Shown: positions 30,386 through 41,234, numbered from the stretch's first letter. The stretch is DNA of 64,000 nucleotides from Candidatus Methanomethylophilaceae archaeon (GCA_944320495.1 CALUHR010000008.1:42249-106248), one strand, 5' to 3'. Numbers and translations are program-made. Notes: generated from the letters alone by a model not told the origin.

Positions 30386-31297
30386 TCGGCCCCGCCTCAC
30401 GTCGATGTCCAGATCGTCCGAGCTCACATAGCCGGCCACGCCAATCTCCATCGCGCGGATGAGGTGCTTCTCGGCCTCCTCGGTCCTGCCCACCTTCATG
30501 AGGGCGCTGGCTAGGTCGTGGTGCAGGGTGACGAGCGCCTCCCTGTCGTAGGCCATGTGGTTCTCCATCATGCTCTCCATGATACCCACCGCCGCGGTGA
30601 GGTCCGCGACGCTGTCCTCGTGCCTTCCAAGGTCGGTCTCGCTGCCGGCCTTCATGACCAGGTCCATGATTAGCGCGTCCGGCTCCTCCAGGACCCCCCT
30701 GGACATTAGGTCCGAGCCGATCGCTATGGCTATCGAGTACTGCTCCACCGAGGCTTCCACGTTGCCGAGGCCGTCCAGGGCCTCCGCGGCGAGGGAGCGC
30801 AGCTCCATGCGCCTGTTGTCCGACCATGGGTCGAAACCGCCTAGGATGTCCAGCCCCTTGCGGATGAAGGGCTCCGAATCCTCCGGATGCTCGGAATCGA
30901 TGAGGTTCTCGGAGACTGAGATGCACATCCTGACGATGCTGCGCAGGTCGTAGTGCCTGGAATCGGGGCCCAGGTCCCCGAGACGCTCGGCCGCGATGTC
31001 GTACTCCTCCACAGGGTCGCCGTCCTGGTCGAAGATCAGGGAGCCCATCGTGACGTGTATCTTCACGAAGGTGCCCGCGTCGACGCGCACGCCATCGGAC
31101 TCGAGATCGGCGGCGAGGTCGGCCGCGCTCTCCAGATCGTCCAGAGCGGACGTGCGGTACTCGAGCATGGCCAGGACGTTTCCGCGGTTGACGTAAGCCT
31201 CCAGGAGGTCCCCGCGGTCTCCGCCGTCCTCCAGGGAGTTGACCCTGTCGTTGAGGTCCTGCAGCGTGTCTTCCAGGTGGGAATCCGTCCTCTCCAT
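30386..31297 (-). CDS. TPR-repeat protein, ends at CGA
   Basis: 303 aa of tetratricopeptide-like helix pairs from start to end, for example LLEAYVNRGNVLAMLEYRTS near residue 29 and TLHHDLASALMKVGRTEEAE near 263. No enzymatic domain. Coherent sequence ends LDIDVRRG, then CGA (30388-30386); TAA follows eight codons later. It lies upstream of the DUF4261 gene on the same strand, about 110 bases away. Likely a scaffold protein. Confidence 0.72.
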
Positions 31298-31391
31298 CGG
31301 CCCGCGATTGACTGCGACGGTTAAAACAGTTCGTCAGGGCCGTTCAGTGTGACTGCGCCAAGGTTAGATAGTATCCGTCCATTGCGCGGTC

Positions 31392-32732
31392 ATGAAGCAC
31401 GAAAGGATCCTCGCCGTCCATGACATCTCATGCGTCGGCAGATGCTCGCTGACCGTCGCCCTCCCCATAGTATCCTCCGTAGGGATAGAGTGTTCCGGGC
31501 TCCCCACGGCCGTGCTGTCGACCCATACCGGCGGATTCACCGGGTACACCTACAGGGACCTCACCGAGGACATGGTCCCCATAGACGAGCACTGGAGGAC
31601 CCTGGACATAAAGTTCGACGCGTTCTACACCGGGTTCCTCGGATCCTTCGAGCAGATAGATATCGTCTCCAGGCTGTTTGACGACCTCAGCCACGAGGGC
31701 ACCACCATCTACGTGGATCCCGTCATGGCCGACGGCGGGAAGCTCTACCCCGTCTTCGGACCCGACTTCCCCAAGGGAATGAGGAGGCTTTGCGAGAAGG
31801 CGGACGTCATCATGCCCAACCTGACCGAACTTTGTCTGATGCTCGACGAGGAGTGGATCCCCGGCCCGTACACCCACGAGTACGTGGACTCCATGATCGA
31901 GAAGGCCCGCGGGTTCGGCGTCAGCAAGGTCGTCCTCACCGGGATCAGCTTCGAGGAGGGGCAGGTCGGCGCCGTCTACAGGGACTTCGAGACCTGCGAG
32001 ACCGGATCCGTCATGCGTGCGGAGATCCCCGGATACTACCACGGGACCGGCGACGTCTTCGGATCCGCTCTGGTGGGGGCGTGCGAGTGCGGGCTCCCGC
32101 TCTCCAAGGCCGTGGAGGCAGCGGTGAACCTGACCGTGAGCAGCATCATCCGTACCTATGAGTCCGGGGAGGACGTGAGGTACGGCGTCAACTTCGAGAT
32201 AGGCCTCCGCGACTACATCGCCGAGGTGGATGCCGGCCGTCCGGTGAAGGTCCGTCCCGCAGTGTCCGACTGGGACCTGTCGATAGTCGAGGACATCGCC
32301 AGAGAGGTCTGGACCGAGGCCTACGAGGGCGTGGTGCCCCGCGCACAGACCGACTACATGGTCGAGAAGTTCCAGACGGTTCCCGCCCTCAGGGAGCAGA
32401 TCTCCCGCGGTTACACCTATCTGCTCGTCACCGTCGACGGGACTCCAGCGGGATACTGCGGATACGTCCCCGACGACAGGGGCCTGTTCCTCTCCAAGAT
32501 CTACATCAGGAAGGAGTTCAGGGGAACCGGCCTCTCCTCCCGCCTGTTCGACATCCTCCGCGTCACCGCCAGGACCATGGGCAAGGACCGCGTGCATCTG
32601 ACGGTGAACAGGGACAACGCCCGCGCCATCGCCGTCTACGAGCACGAGGGCTTCTCCGTCTCCGGCACCGCGGACACCGACATCGGCGAGGGCTTCGTGA
32701 TGAACGACTACCTGATGGAGATGAGGGTCTAA
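31392..32732 (+). CDS. Pyridoxamine/pyridoxal kinase fused to a GNAT acetyltransferase
   Basis: 446 aa. Residues 1-280 are a PdxK/PdxY-type ribokinase-fold enzyme: HDISCVGRCSLTVALPI at the start, YVDPVMAD near 114, and the catalytic GTGDVFGSAL near 218. Residues about 300-446 are a GNAT domain with the acetyl-CoA loop RKEFRGTGLSSRLFD near 375 and the typical VNRDNARAIAVYEHEGF. B6 salvage kinase joined to an acyltransferase is unusual; the fusion may acylate a B6-related amine or may only share expression. TAA stop, and the next gene starts six bases later. Confidence 0.9.
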   Translation: MKHERILAVHDISCVGRCSLTVALPIVSSVGIECSGLPTAVLSTHTGGFTGYTYRDLTEDMVPIDEHWRTLDIKFDAFYTGFLGSFEQIDIVSRLFDDLSHEGTTIYVDPVMADGGKLYPVFGPDFPKGMRRLCEKADVIMPNLTELCLMLDEEWIPGPYTHEYVDSMIEKARGFGVSKVVLTGISFEEGQVGAVYRDFETCETGSVMRAEIPGYYHGTGDVFGSALVGACECGLPLSKAVEAAVNLTVSSIIRTYESGEDVRYGVNFEIGLRDYIAEVDAGRPVKVRPAVSDWDLSIVEDIAREVWTEAYEGVVPRAQTDYMVEKFQTVPALREQISRGYTYLLVTVDGTPAGYCGYVPDDRGLFLSKIYIRKEFRGTGLSSRLFDILRVTARTMGKDRVHLTVNRDNARAIAVYEHEGFSVSGTADTDIGEGFVMNDYLMEMRV

Positions 32733-32737
32733 GTCCC

Positions 32738-34426
32738 ATGTTCATACCCACCACCAGGGAGGAGATGGACCGCCTGGGCTGGGACCGGGCGGACATCCTG
32801 CTGGTCTCGGGTGACACCTACACCGACAACTCCTACAACGGGACCGCCCTGGTGGGCCACTGGCTGATGGACCACGGGTACAGGGTCGGCATCATAGCAC
32901 AGCCGAGGGTCAACACGGGGGAGGACATCTCCCGCCTCGGCCGCCCCAGGTTGTTCTGGTCCGTCTCGGCCGGATGCGTAGACTCCATGGTGGCGAACTA
33001 CACGCCGACCAGGAAGTTCCGCAAGGAGGACGACTTCACCCCGGGAGGCGTCAACGACCGCCGTCCGGACAGGGCCTGCATCGCCTACACCAACCTGATC
33101 AAGAGGCACTGCAAGGGGGAGCCGGTGTTCCTGGCGGGCGTCGAGGCCAGTCTCAGACGCATCGCGCACTACGACTTCTGGTCCGACTCCGTCCGCCGCT
33201 CCGTGCTCTTCGACGCGAAGGCCGACGGGATCGTCTACGGGATGGGGGAGCTGACCAACCTCCAGATCGCCGAGAGGCTGGATTCCGGCGATGACTGGAG
33301 GGACCTCCGCGGCGTCTGCCACGCATCCTCATCGAAACCGGACGGATGCGTGGAGATGCCCTCGTACGAGGAGGTCTCCAGGAGGGACGATCGGAGGGCG
33401 TTCATGAGGGCGTTCTCCATCCTGAGGCACAACTCCGACCCCGTCACCGCGAGACAGCTCTGCCAGGCCCACGGGAACCGCTGGCTGGTGCAGAACCGCC
33501 CCCAGAGGTGCATGACCACGGAGGAGCTCGACGCGGCCTACGAGTCCTCCTTCGAGAACAGGGTCCACCCCTTCTACGCCGGAGGCGGACGCGTCGCCGC
33601 CCTGGACACCGTCAGGAACTCCGTCACCACGCATAGGGGATGCTACGGGGACTGCTCCTTCTGCGCCATAGCGGCGCACCAGGGGACGACGGTCGTCTCG
33701 AGATCGCACGACTCCATCATGAGGGAGGTCCGTCGCATGGCCGCCTCCGAGGGTTTCGACGGCGTCATACGCGATGTGGGAGGGGCCACGGCCAACATGT
33801 ACGGGATCGAATGCACCAAGAAGCTCTCGAACGGGAGGTGCGAGGATAGGAGATGCCTCGGAGGGAGACCGTGTCCGAGGCTGCCGATCGACCACTCGGA
33901 GCAGATCCGCCTGCTGGATGACGTATCGTCGGTGGACGGTGTGCGCAGAGTGTTCATCGCCTCCGGCATAAGGCACGACATGGTGCTCGCGGACAGGCGC
34001 AGGGGCGGGGACTACCTGGACAGGGTCGTCTCCGAGCACGTGTCCGGACAGATGAAGGTCGCCCCGGAGCACGTGTGCGACGATGTTCTCAGGCTGATGG
34101 GCAAGCCCGGCAGGGATGCCCTGCTGGGATTCAAGGGCATGTTCGACGAGTGCTGCAGGGAGCGCGGGAAGGAGGAGTTCCTCACCTACTACCTGATGGC
34201 CGCGCATCCCGGATGCACCCGGGACCACATGCGCGAACTCGCATCCTTCTGTACCAGGGAGCTCGGCACCCATCCCGAGCAGGTGCAGGTCTTCACCCCG
34301 ACCCCTTCCACGTATTCGACGGCAATGTGGTGGTGCGGCACCGACGAGAGGGGCCGTCCGGTGACCGTCGAACGCTCCATCCAGGGCAGGCAGAGGCAGA
34401 AGGAGATGGTCTGCGGGAGGCGCCGA
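32738..34426 (+). CDS. ygiQ: YgiQ-family radical SAM protein, ends at CGA overlapping next ATG
   Basis: 562 aa. UPF0313/YgiQ N-terminal part (LVSGDTYTDNSYNGTALVGHW), then the radical SAM cysteines in HRGCYGDCSFCAI (about residues 300-312), and a C-terminal region with FTPTPSTYSTAMWW. Substrate unknown for the family. Coherent sequence ends RQKEMVCGRR and the CGA (34424-34426) shares its A with the next ATG (CGATG). Reading on gives 54 nonsense residues overlapping that gene. Over 60 arginine codons upstream, none CGA. Confidence 0.92.
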
Positions 34427-35097
34427 TGGACGCCTGTCTCTCCCGCTTGGTCTCCGAACGCTGCGGATGCGAGGTGGACGCTTCGTTCATCAGAAGGAAG
34501 GAGTTCCGCTTCGCATGGGGCACGCGCGACGGACGTCCCGTCATCCAGATATCGGACTATCTCCGGGACGCCCCGGACCAGGTCCTGACGGACTTCGGGG
34601 AGATGCTGGTCCGTCGCTCCAGGAAGCAGAGGACCGCCGTTCCGGCGTCGTTCTGCGAATACGTGGCCACCGACGACTTCGTCATATCCCGGAGGCCCAC
34701 CTACATCGATCGCAGCAGGAACCTGCTCCGCACCGACATCGGGGACCACGCCTTCATACCGGACTCGATCCAGAGGCTCCTGGACGCGGGGCTGCTGACA
34801 CCCGAGGACATTCGCAACTCCTGGTTCTCCTGGACCCGCAGGGACAACCTGCGCAGGCTGGGGTTCTGCTCCACGCTGTTCCGTGTCGTGGGGATATCCT
34901 CTGCCCTGGACTCGCCGGAAGTCCCGGATTCCATCAGGGACTATGTGGTCTACCATGAGTGCCTGCATCTCAGGCAGGGATACCGCCCCGGCGGGCGCAT
35001 CCATGATGCGGAGTTTCGTCGTTGGGAGCGCTCCTACCCCGGATGGAAGGAATGCGAGAACGCCCTTCGCACCCTCCACCGCCGGACAGGTTCTTGA
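34426..35097 (+). CDS. Predicted zinc metalloprotease (HExxH)
   Basis: 223 aa from ATG 34426. The motif YHECLHLRQG (about residues 183-192) has two histidines and a glutamate for zinc, and a possible third ligand in GRIHDAEF. Resembles SprT/M48-like minigluzincins; no signal peptide, so cytosolic. Start-stop overlap with the YgiQ gene indicates coupling. About thirty arginine codons without CGA. TGA stop. Confidence 0.7.
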   Translation: MDACLSRLVSERCGCEVDASFIRRKEFRFAWGTRDGRPVIQISDYLRDAPDQVLTDFGEMLVRRSRKQRTAVPASFCEYVATDDFVISRRPTYIDRSRNLLRTDIGDHAFIPDSIQRLLDAGLLTPEDIRNSWFSWTRRDNLRRLGFCSTLFRVVGISSALDSPEVPDSIRDYVVYHECLHLRQGYRPGGRIHDAEFRRWERSYPGWKECENALRTLHRRTGS

Positions 35098-35119
35098 ATG
35101 ACGAGCCGATTCGGCATCC

Positions 35120-35995
35120 ATGGAGCAGAGAGGCTTCGTGTTCCACGGAACCGACGGAGAGGCCGTGTACAGCATAGACCAGGTCAGGGAGCTCGCCTCC
35201 CGCGACGATCCGGACGGGGTGTACGCCCTCGCGATGGCATACCTCTTCGGATGGGACGTCGAGGCCGATGAGGACAGGGGATACGATCTTCTCGAGAAGG
35301 CAGTGGGGCTCGGACAGACCGACGCCATGGCCCTGATGGTCCGCCTGTACATGCAGAACGAGTACGACGGCATCGACAACGAGCGCGCCGCCGAACTTTC
35401 GATCACAGCGGCCAAGGACGGCATCCCCGAGGCGCAGCTCTATGCCGGCCTCGCCTACATGGACGGGGTCTCCGTACCCCAGGACTATGCGGAGGCGTCC
35501 CGCTACCTGTCCCTCGCGGCCAACCAGGGCGACCAGGAGGCCAGGACCGCGCTGGCGTACCTCTACGAGAACGGCCTGGGCGTGGGGAAGGACGAGGCCA
35601 AGGCATTCTCCATGTACAGGACGGCCGCCCGCGGAGGATGCGTGAACGCCATGTTCCACGCCGGCATCTGCCTCGAGTTCGGCATCGGCACCAAGGCGGA
35701 CCCCGACAAGGCCAAGGGATGGTATCTCGAGGGCTCCAAGGGAGGGGATGCCTTCGCCATGGAGAGGCTCGGCCACCTGACCCTCGATGAGGATCCCGGG
35801 GAGGCCTTCGAATGGTTCCTCAAGGCCGCCCTCGAGGGTGTGACCACCGCCATGGGGACCGTCGGGTTCTGCTATCTGAACGGGGTCGGGACGGAGGCCG
35901 ACAGGACGGAGGCCGTGAAATGGCTCCGCATGGCGGCCGACAACGGCATCGAGGAGGCCTCGGAGGCGCTCTCCGAGCTGGGGGGTCGCCACCGA
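35120..35995 (+). CDS. Sel1-repeat protein, ends at CGA
   Basis: 291 aa made of about seven Sel1-like repeats (for example AQLYAGLAYMDGVSVPQDYAEA and GFCYLNGVGTEADRTEAVKW). Such superhelices bind other proteins. The last repeat ends LSELGGRH, then CGA (35993-35995). The 12 following codons to TGA overlap an AAAGTTAAAG stretch suited to be the promoter of the next gene. No signal peptide. Confidence 0.82.
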
Positions 35996-36056
35996 TGGGG
36001 AGCGATCCCTCTGCCAAGAAAGTTAAAGCAGTGAGTGCATCGCCGTGGCGATTCCA

Positions 36057-36725
36057 ATGACCGCAGGCGATTCTCTCGAGACCATGGCGGCTGGGGGAGA
36101 CCCAGATTCGCAGTTCCAGCTCGGCGTCCAGTACCTCTACGGCACCGGCGACACCCCCAAGGACGCCTCCAAGGCCGCCGAATGGTTCAGGAAGGCCATG
36201 GAGAGCGGACATGTCCCCGCCATCAGGGAGTACGGGATTCTCGTCGCATCCAGCGAGGGCGTCGAGGCCGACCCGGAGGAGGGGGCACGCATCCTCGGAA
36301 GGGCGGCCGACGAGCTCGACCCCAGCGCGATGTACCATCTCGGCCTGATGTACGAGAAGGGCATCGGCGTGCCCGTGGACATGCAGAAGGCCGTCAGGCT
36401 CCTCGCTTACGCGGCCATGATGGGCTATCCCGGCGCCGACATCGACGCACAGCGCATCGATGACATCCTCACCGAGGAGCGCAACAGGCGCCTGAAGTCC
36501 AGGCCCGTCATCAAGCTCATGCTCTCCGACGTGGACGTGGAGGCGGCCTGCTGCCCGAGGATGCTTGACGACCTCCTGGCCCAGAGGACCGTTTTCACCG
36601 AGAGCGAGGAGGGCCCCGCCCTGCTCGGCGACGACGCCCAGGGATTCGAGGCCGTCTTCCACGCGTGCCCCTACTGCGGAGCTCCCATCCAGATCGTTCC
36701 GAGGGACAAGCAGTACTTCGGATGA
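36057..36725 (+). CDS. Short Sel1-repeat protein with C-terminal CPxCG motif
   Basis: 222 aa from ATG 36057 (GTG 36045 possible). Three to four Sel1 repeats (FQLGVQYLYGTGDTPKDASK, YHLGLMYEKGIGVPVD), then a non-repeat tail with HACPYCGAPIQ near the end, half of a zinc ribbon. Its TGA (36723-36725) abuts, without a spacer base, the CGA end of the convergent Sel1 gene. Confidence 0.8.
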   Translation: MTAGDSLETMAAGGDPDSQFQLGVQYLYGTGDTPKDASKAAEWFRKAMESGHVPAIREYGILVASSEGVEADPEEGARILGRAADELDPSAMYHLGLMYEKGIGVPVDMQKAVRLLAYAAMMGYPGADIDAQRIDDILTEERNRRLKSRPVIKLMLSDVDVEAACCPRMLDDLLAQRTVFTESEEGPALLGDDAQGFEAVFHACPYCGAPIQIVPRDKQYFG

Positions 36726-37679
36726 TCGCATCCGGGCGGCCAGGAACTCGGCCGCCTCGGGGCATCCTATCTCGGATGACAGCCTGATCAGCCCCATGCC
36801 CTTGCGCTCGTCGGCTTCGATGCCCTCCCCGTTGAGGTACATCAGCCCGAGCATGAATATGGCCAGTGGATCCCACGATTCCGCCGCACCCCTGAAGAGG
36901 CTTCTGGCGGAGCCGAGGTCCCTCTCCACCCCTAAGCCTGAATAGTACATCATCCCCAGCGTGAGCATGGACTCGCGATCGCCGCGTTCCGCCGAGCATG
37001 ACAGCATCCGGGCGGCCAGGACCTCGTCCTTCGCGACGCCGTCGCCGTACAGGTAGCGGAGGCCGATCTCCCTCAGCGAGTTGGGCTCCCCGTGCGATGC
37101 GGCGATGCCGTACCACTCCACCGCCTTTGCCGGATCCTTCCCCGTCCCCTCGCCGGTCTCGAACATGCGCGCGACGTTGAACATCGCATCGACGTTGCCA
37201 TGGTCGGCGGATTTCGAGAAGAGGGCGAACGCCTCAGACCTGTCCAGACGTGTGCCCCAGCCGTTGTAGTACAGGATCCCTAGGTTGCACTGCGCGCCCG
37301 GATGGCCCTGGTCGGCGGCAAGTAGATACCACTTGGCGGCCTCCATCTTGTTGACCGGTATGCCGAGACCCTTGTCGCAGATGTAGCCGAGTCCGTACTG
37401 CGCCTCGGAGTACCCCTGGTCCGCTGCTTTGCGGTACCAGTGGATGGCCTCCGTCGCATCGGCCGGCATCCCGATCCCGTTGAGCAGGAAGTAGCCGTAG
37501 GTGTACTGCGCCTCGGCATATCCGGAACGGGCGGCATCGGAGATGAGGGAGACCGCCCTCTTCGGGTCCCTCTCGACGCCGTCGCCTTCGTAACAGCGTC
37601 TGCCCAGAATGTACTGCGCCTCGGGATCGCCGCGTTCGGAACGGGCGGTCAGCTCCAGGATGGAATGGCCGTCGGACAT
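36726..37679 (-). CDS. Eight-repeat Sel1 protein, ends at CGA
   Basis: 317 aa, about eight regular 36-residue Sel1 repeats from the start (AQYILGRRCYEGDGVERDPK to LGLMYLNGEGIEADERKGMG). Coherent sequence ends AAEFLAARM, then CGA (36728-36726), directly abutting the TGA of the plus-strand gene. With CGA as arginine the frame continues for 300 codons antisense to both upstream Sel1 genes, a clear artefact. Confidence 0.85.
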
Positions 37680-37836
37680 ATGACCATAAACCGACTATCT
37701 CCAATTAATGATGTCTGTCGAACTGGGACGCATCCATCGTTCCAGGATGGGACAGTCACCCATCGTCGGCTGATCGCACGGATCCCACGCGTCTTTCGAT
37801 GCAGAATCTATATGTCCGTACTCCATTCCGAATCCC

Positions 37837-38394
37837 ATGGCAGACCCACAGACCGAGGAGTACACCCTGGAGGAGGCCGCTGCGATCATAGAGGCGGCCA
37901 TCGACAGGAAGAAATCTGAGATTGAGTGCCTGCGGAAGCGCGCGAACCGCCTCAAGAAGGAGGAGAAGGTCAACGCCAACCGCCAGCTCGTCGCCTATCT
38001 CGAGGCTGACGTGACCGCATACACCACCGTTCTCGCCGACATGCGCGACGACGACGCCCTCCTCGAGGGTCTCGACCTGGACGCCGAGCCCGTGGAGGTC
38101 CCGGACGACTACCAGGACTACATCGACGGACTCTCCGCGGACGACCTCGAGAACGAGATGGACGCGGAGTCCATCCGCGCCGACTACTGCGACGCCGTCG
38201 TCGAGGAGATGTGCACCTCCATCGGCGAGCAGGCCCTCAGCTCCAAGAAGATGGTGAAGGCCCTCCTGGAGGACCCGTACGCACTGGAGCAGATCGGCGA
38301 GGTCGTGTTCTACGACGACTACCTCTACGACCTCTTCAAGACCATCTCCGCCGAGAAGGCTGAGAAGAAGTCCAAGAAGAAAAAGAAGAAGTGA
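37837..38394 (+). CDS. Uncharacterised charged protein with poly-lysine tail
   Basis: 185 aa, helical and highly charged. An N-terminal coiled-coil-like part (residues 10-50) is followed by an acidic middle and a tail of lysines and serines (KKSKKKKKK), suggesting nucleic-acid or acidic-partner binding. The stop overlaps the GTG start region of the next gene. No family recognised. Confidence 0.65.
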   Translation: MADPQTEEYTLEEAAAIIEAAIDRKKSEIECLRKRANRLKKEEKVNANRQLVAYLEADVTAYTTVLADMRDDDALLEGLDLDAEPVEVPDDYQDYIDGLSADDLENEMDAESIRADYCDAVVEEMCTSIGEQALSSKKMVKALLEDPYALEQIGEVVFYDDYLYDLFKTISAEKAEKKSKKKKKK

Positions 38395-39089
38395 TCCCGG
38401 TGCCCGCAAGCAAGTACGAGAGGGAGCTGAGATTCATCGATTCCGAGGTCGCCAGGCTCAACCGCGGACTCAAGGACCTAGCGGAACGCATGCCCGACAG
38501 CCCTTCAGAGGCGGCCAGAAAGGCCGACGAGGTTCTGGGCATCCAGGACAAGATCGCCACCCTGATCGCCAGGAAGCGCGAGATCGAGGACTCCTTCATC
38601 AGGGCCGGGATGGACGTCCCCGACATCGGACGCAGCATGAACGCCACCGTCCACAACGCCGGGGGATTCGAGATCCACGGGACCCAGGAGGCGGAGACCG
38701 TGGCCGGCCTTAAGCCGACCCAGATGTCCATCGAGGGCATCAACGAGGACATCCGCAGCATCAACGCGGAGCTCGCCTCCATCGAGGACCGCCGGGTCGC
38801 CGCCGAGATCGAGGGCGACTCCGACGAGGTCCAGAAGCTCGACATGATGGCATCGTCCCTCCGTTCCAGGAGGGACTCCCTGATCCAGTCCGCCAGAGAG
38901 ATCCGCTCCGCCCCCAAGGAGGAGGAGCCCTCGCAGGTGAGCGGCGAGGATCTCGAGAGGATCGCCAGACTCGAGTCCGAGACGGCCTCCCTGCGCTCGC
39001 AGGTCTCCGACGTGAGGAACGGCCTGCAGGACGTCAAGGAGCAGCTCAGGCAGATCATGCTGGCCCTGGGCATCGAACCGGACGAATGA
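38391..39089 (+). CDS. Coiled-coil protein of unknown function
   Basis: 232 aa, GTG start at 38391 overlapping the previous stop (GTG 38400 is an alternative). Two long coiled-coil stretches (about residues 5-65 and 185-225, LESETASLRSQVSDVRNGL) flank a less regular middle. Likely a partner of the preceding gene. Its TGA (39087-39089) abuts the CGA end of the convergent helicase. Confidence 0.68.
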   Translation: MIPVPASKYERELRFIDSEVARLNRGLKDLAERMPDSPSEAARKADEVLGIQDKIATLIARKREIEDSFIRAGMDVPDIGRSMNATVHNAGGFEIHGTQEAETVAGLKPTQMSIEGINEDIRSINAELASIEDRRVAAEIEGDSDEVQKLDMMASSLRSRRDSLIQSAREIRSAPKEEEPSQVSGEDLERIARLESETASLRSQVSDVRNGLQDVKEQLRQIMLALGIEPDE

Positions 39090-41162
39090 TCGTCCCTCCG
39101 CGGCCTCGATGAGGCCGCGGATCAACTCCCCTTCCCTTGCGGACCAGAAGCCGACGTCACATACCACGACGAGTCTGCGTCTGGCCCTTGAGACCGCCGT
39201 GTTGATCACCCTTCTGCCCATCGGCGTCTCCGAGCTCGTGAACCTCAGGGGGACGTCCCTGTTCACGGTCCCGCTGTCCGCCACGCTGAGCACCACCGTG
39301 TCCCATTCCCTCCCCTGGGACCCGTGGACGGTCATCACGCAGTCTGAATACCTGCGCCCCACCTTGGACCTCAGGAGCCTGCACTGCGCCGTGTAAGGCG
39401 AAAGGACGCACACATCCGAGGGGTCTGGCGACGAAGCCTTCAGCAGCCTGGCTATGGCATCCGCCTCCGCCCTGTTCTCGCGGGTGTCGCGCTCCCCGCA
39501 GACGACGTCGATGCACTCTATCGACATGTCCGTCTCCGAGGAACCGGTCATGCCGTTGCGGTAGACGTAGCGGTCCAGGACCCTGGCGAGGGATTCCCCG
39601 AACCTCCTCGAATCTGTCAGGTCCCTGCGCACTGTGACCGAGAAGGACGGCCCGGAGCCGGAGATGTACTCGGCACGCAGGTCGATCAGGCCTCTTGTGA
39701 GGACGGTCTCGCAATGGAGGGCGGACATGTTCCAGATGAACGCATCGGAAAGCCATCCGCCCGACTGAGCCCTGTCCATGAGCAGGGCCTCGTCGAGCTG
39801 GGTCACCGGCGGAAGCTGCATGTGGTCCCCGAACATGGCCACCGGCACGCCGTTGGTGAAGAGGGCGAGCGCCTGCACCAGGCCACAGTATCCGGCCTCG
39901 TCGAGGAATATCCTGTCCACGTCGAGCTCCATCCTCCCGTCCTCGGGGGAGCCCTTCGGACGGAATCTGGAGATGAACTGGTGGGGCGTCGCCGCGATTA
40001 TCGGAGCACTGGCTATCCTGTTCCCGGTCGACCTGGACCTCAGCACGGACATCTCATCGTAGAGCCTGGAGATCTCCGCCGATATCTCCTCCGCGCTCCA
40101 CTCGCCGTACTCGGAGATCTCCGCCGCCGGACGCTCGCGGTCGAAGAGGGCGGAATGGAGCTATCTCGCGGCCTCCGACAGCGGTACGCCCTCCGACATT
40201 ATCGCGGCGGTCGAAGGGCGCATGGAAGCCACCGTCATTATGTCCCCGATGATGCGCTCCCTCTCAGGATCACCGTCGGCATACCCCTCCGCATCGTCCA
40301 GGATCCCGGCGGACGTCAGGTGCTCGAGCTGGGCCCTTACGGAATCGCAGGCCCTCTCGTAGAGGACCTCCTCGAGATTCCCGATGGACCTGGCACATCC
40401 GTCTATCCTCATCTGGGCCTGGTTGTCCTCGCACATGTCCGGATGCTCCGCGAGGAACCCCTTCGTCGGGACGCCCAGCCTGACTATCCCCTTCGGGACC
40501 CCGTCCTCGCCGAACGCCCCCAGGATCCCCCTCAGCACCTGCTCGACCGAGTTGTTGGTGGGTGCGAACACCGCGACCCTCTCACCGGCCTCGAGACAGC
40601 CGCGGATGCAGGATGCCAGAACGAACTGGGTCTTGCCCGTGCCCGGGGCCCCCCAGACATACGACATCGACGACGAGGCGACCGCCAGGGCCGCCGATTC
40701 CTGCTGTCCGGTCGGGACGCCGGGATATTGCGGCTCGACCGTGTTCTGAGGCTCGCCGGGGGCTCTGACGTAGGCCCCGTACCTGCGGTAGAAGTCCCCC
40801 GCGGCCAGTACCAGGAACTTCATGTCCGCGAGGACCGAGATCCTGGCACCCTCCACGGACATGACGCGGAGGACCTCGGCATCAGGCCTGACCACGATGG
40901 TCCTCGAGATCTCGTCGTACCTCGTGAACCCGGCATCCTGCTCGCCCAGGACCCTCTCGCCTATCCTGAGCAGGAGGCCCGAGGTGTCGCTGAGGCGGGC
41001 CGCCAGATGCAGTATCGCGAAGCCCTGCCTCACATCGGCGGAGGTCACCAGGGTCTCGGACATCCCCATCGGTGGATCCGTCACCCACTGCATGTCCTCC
41101 ATGTAGCGGTAGACGGCATCGGCCGATCCGGAGAACACCGCTGATATCTCTTCCCCATCCAT
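39090..41162 (-). CDS. Superfamily 1 helicase with in-frame UAG, ends at CGA
   Basis: 690 codons in one frame. The first 333 hold Walker A VWGAPGTGKT (about residue 170). Codon 334 (40161-40163) is TAG. The frame continues with LHSALFDRERP, Walker B IFLDEAGYCG, motif V VHGSQGREWDTVVLS and motif VI NTAVSRARRR, so both halves are needed for a UPF1/DNA2-like (AAA_11/AAA_12) motor. Coherent sequence ends GLIEAAEG then CGA (39092-39090), abutting the plus-strand TGA; beyond it the frame is antisense nonsense to 38505. A TATA-like TTAAATCC lies about 25 bases upstream of the ATG, so the start is leaderless. Confidence 0.82.
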
Positions 41163-41234
41163 GACGCCGTCTGCCGCAATGGGGATTTAAGCGGAACGGC
41201 GCAGGCTACACTCTTCGATATAGGGAGCGTAGCA

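Noticed and set aside
35820..36725. 300-codon continuation of the minus-strand Sel1 frame
   Set aside because: Antisense to two real Sel1 genes and without any repeat pattern.
38505..39089. Helicase frame continuing antisense through the coiled-coil gene
   Set aside because: No helicase-like sequence; mirrors the GC-rich codons of the plus-strand gene.
39098..39120. Perfect 10-bp palindrome CCGCGGCCTC-GAT-GAGGCCGCGG as terminator
   Set aside because: It lies within conserved helicase codons (RGLIEAAE); possible dual role but not supported enough to annotate.
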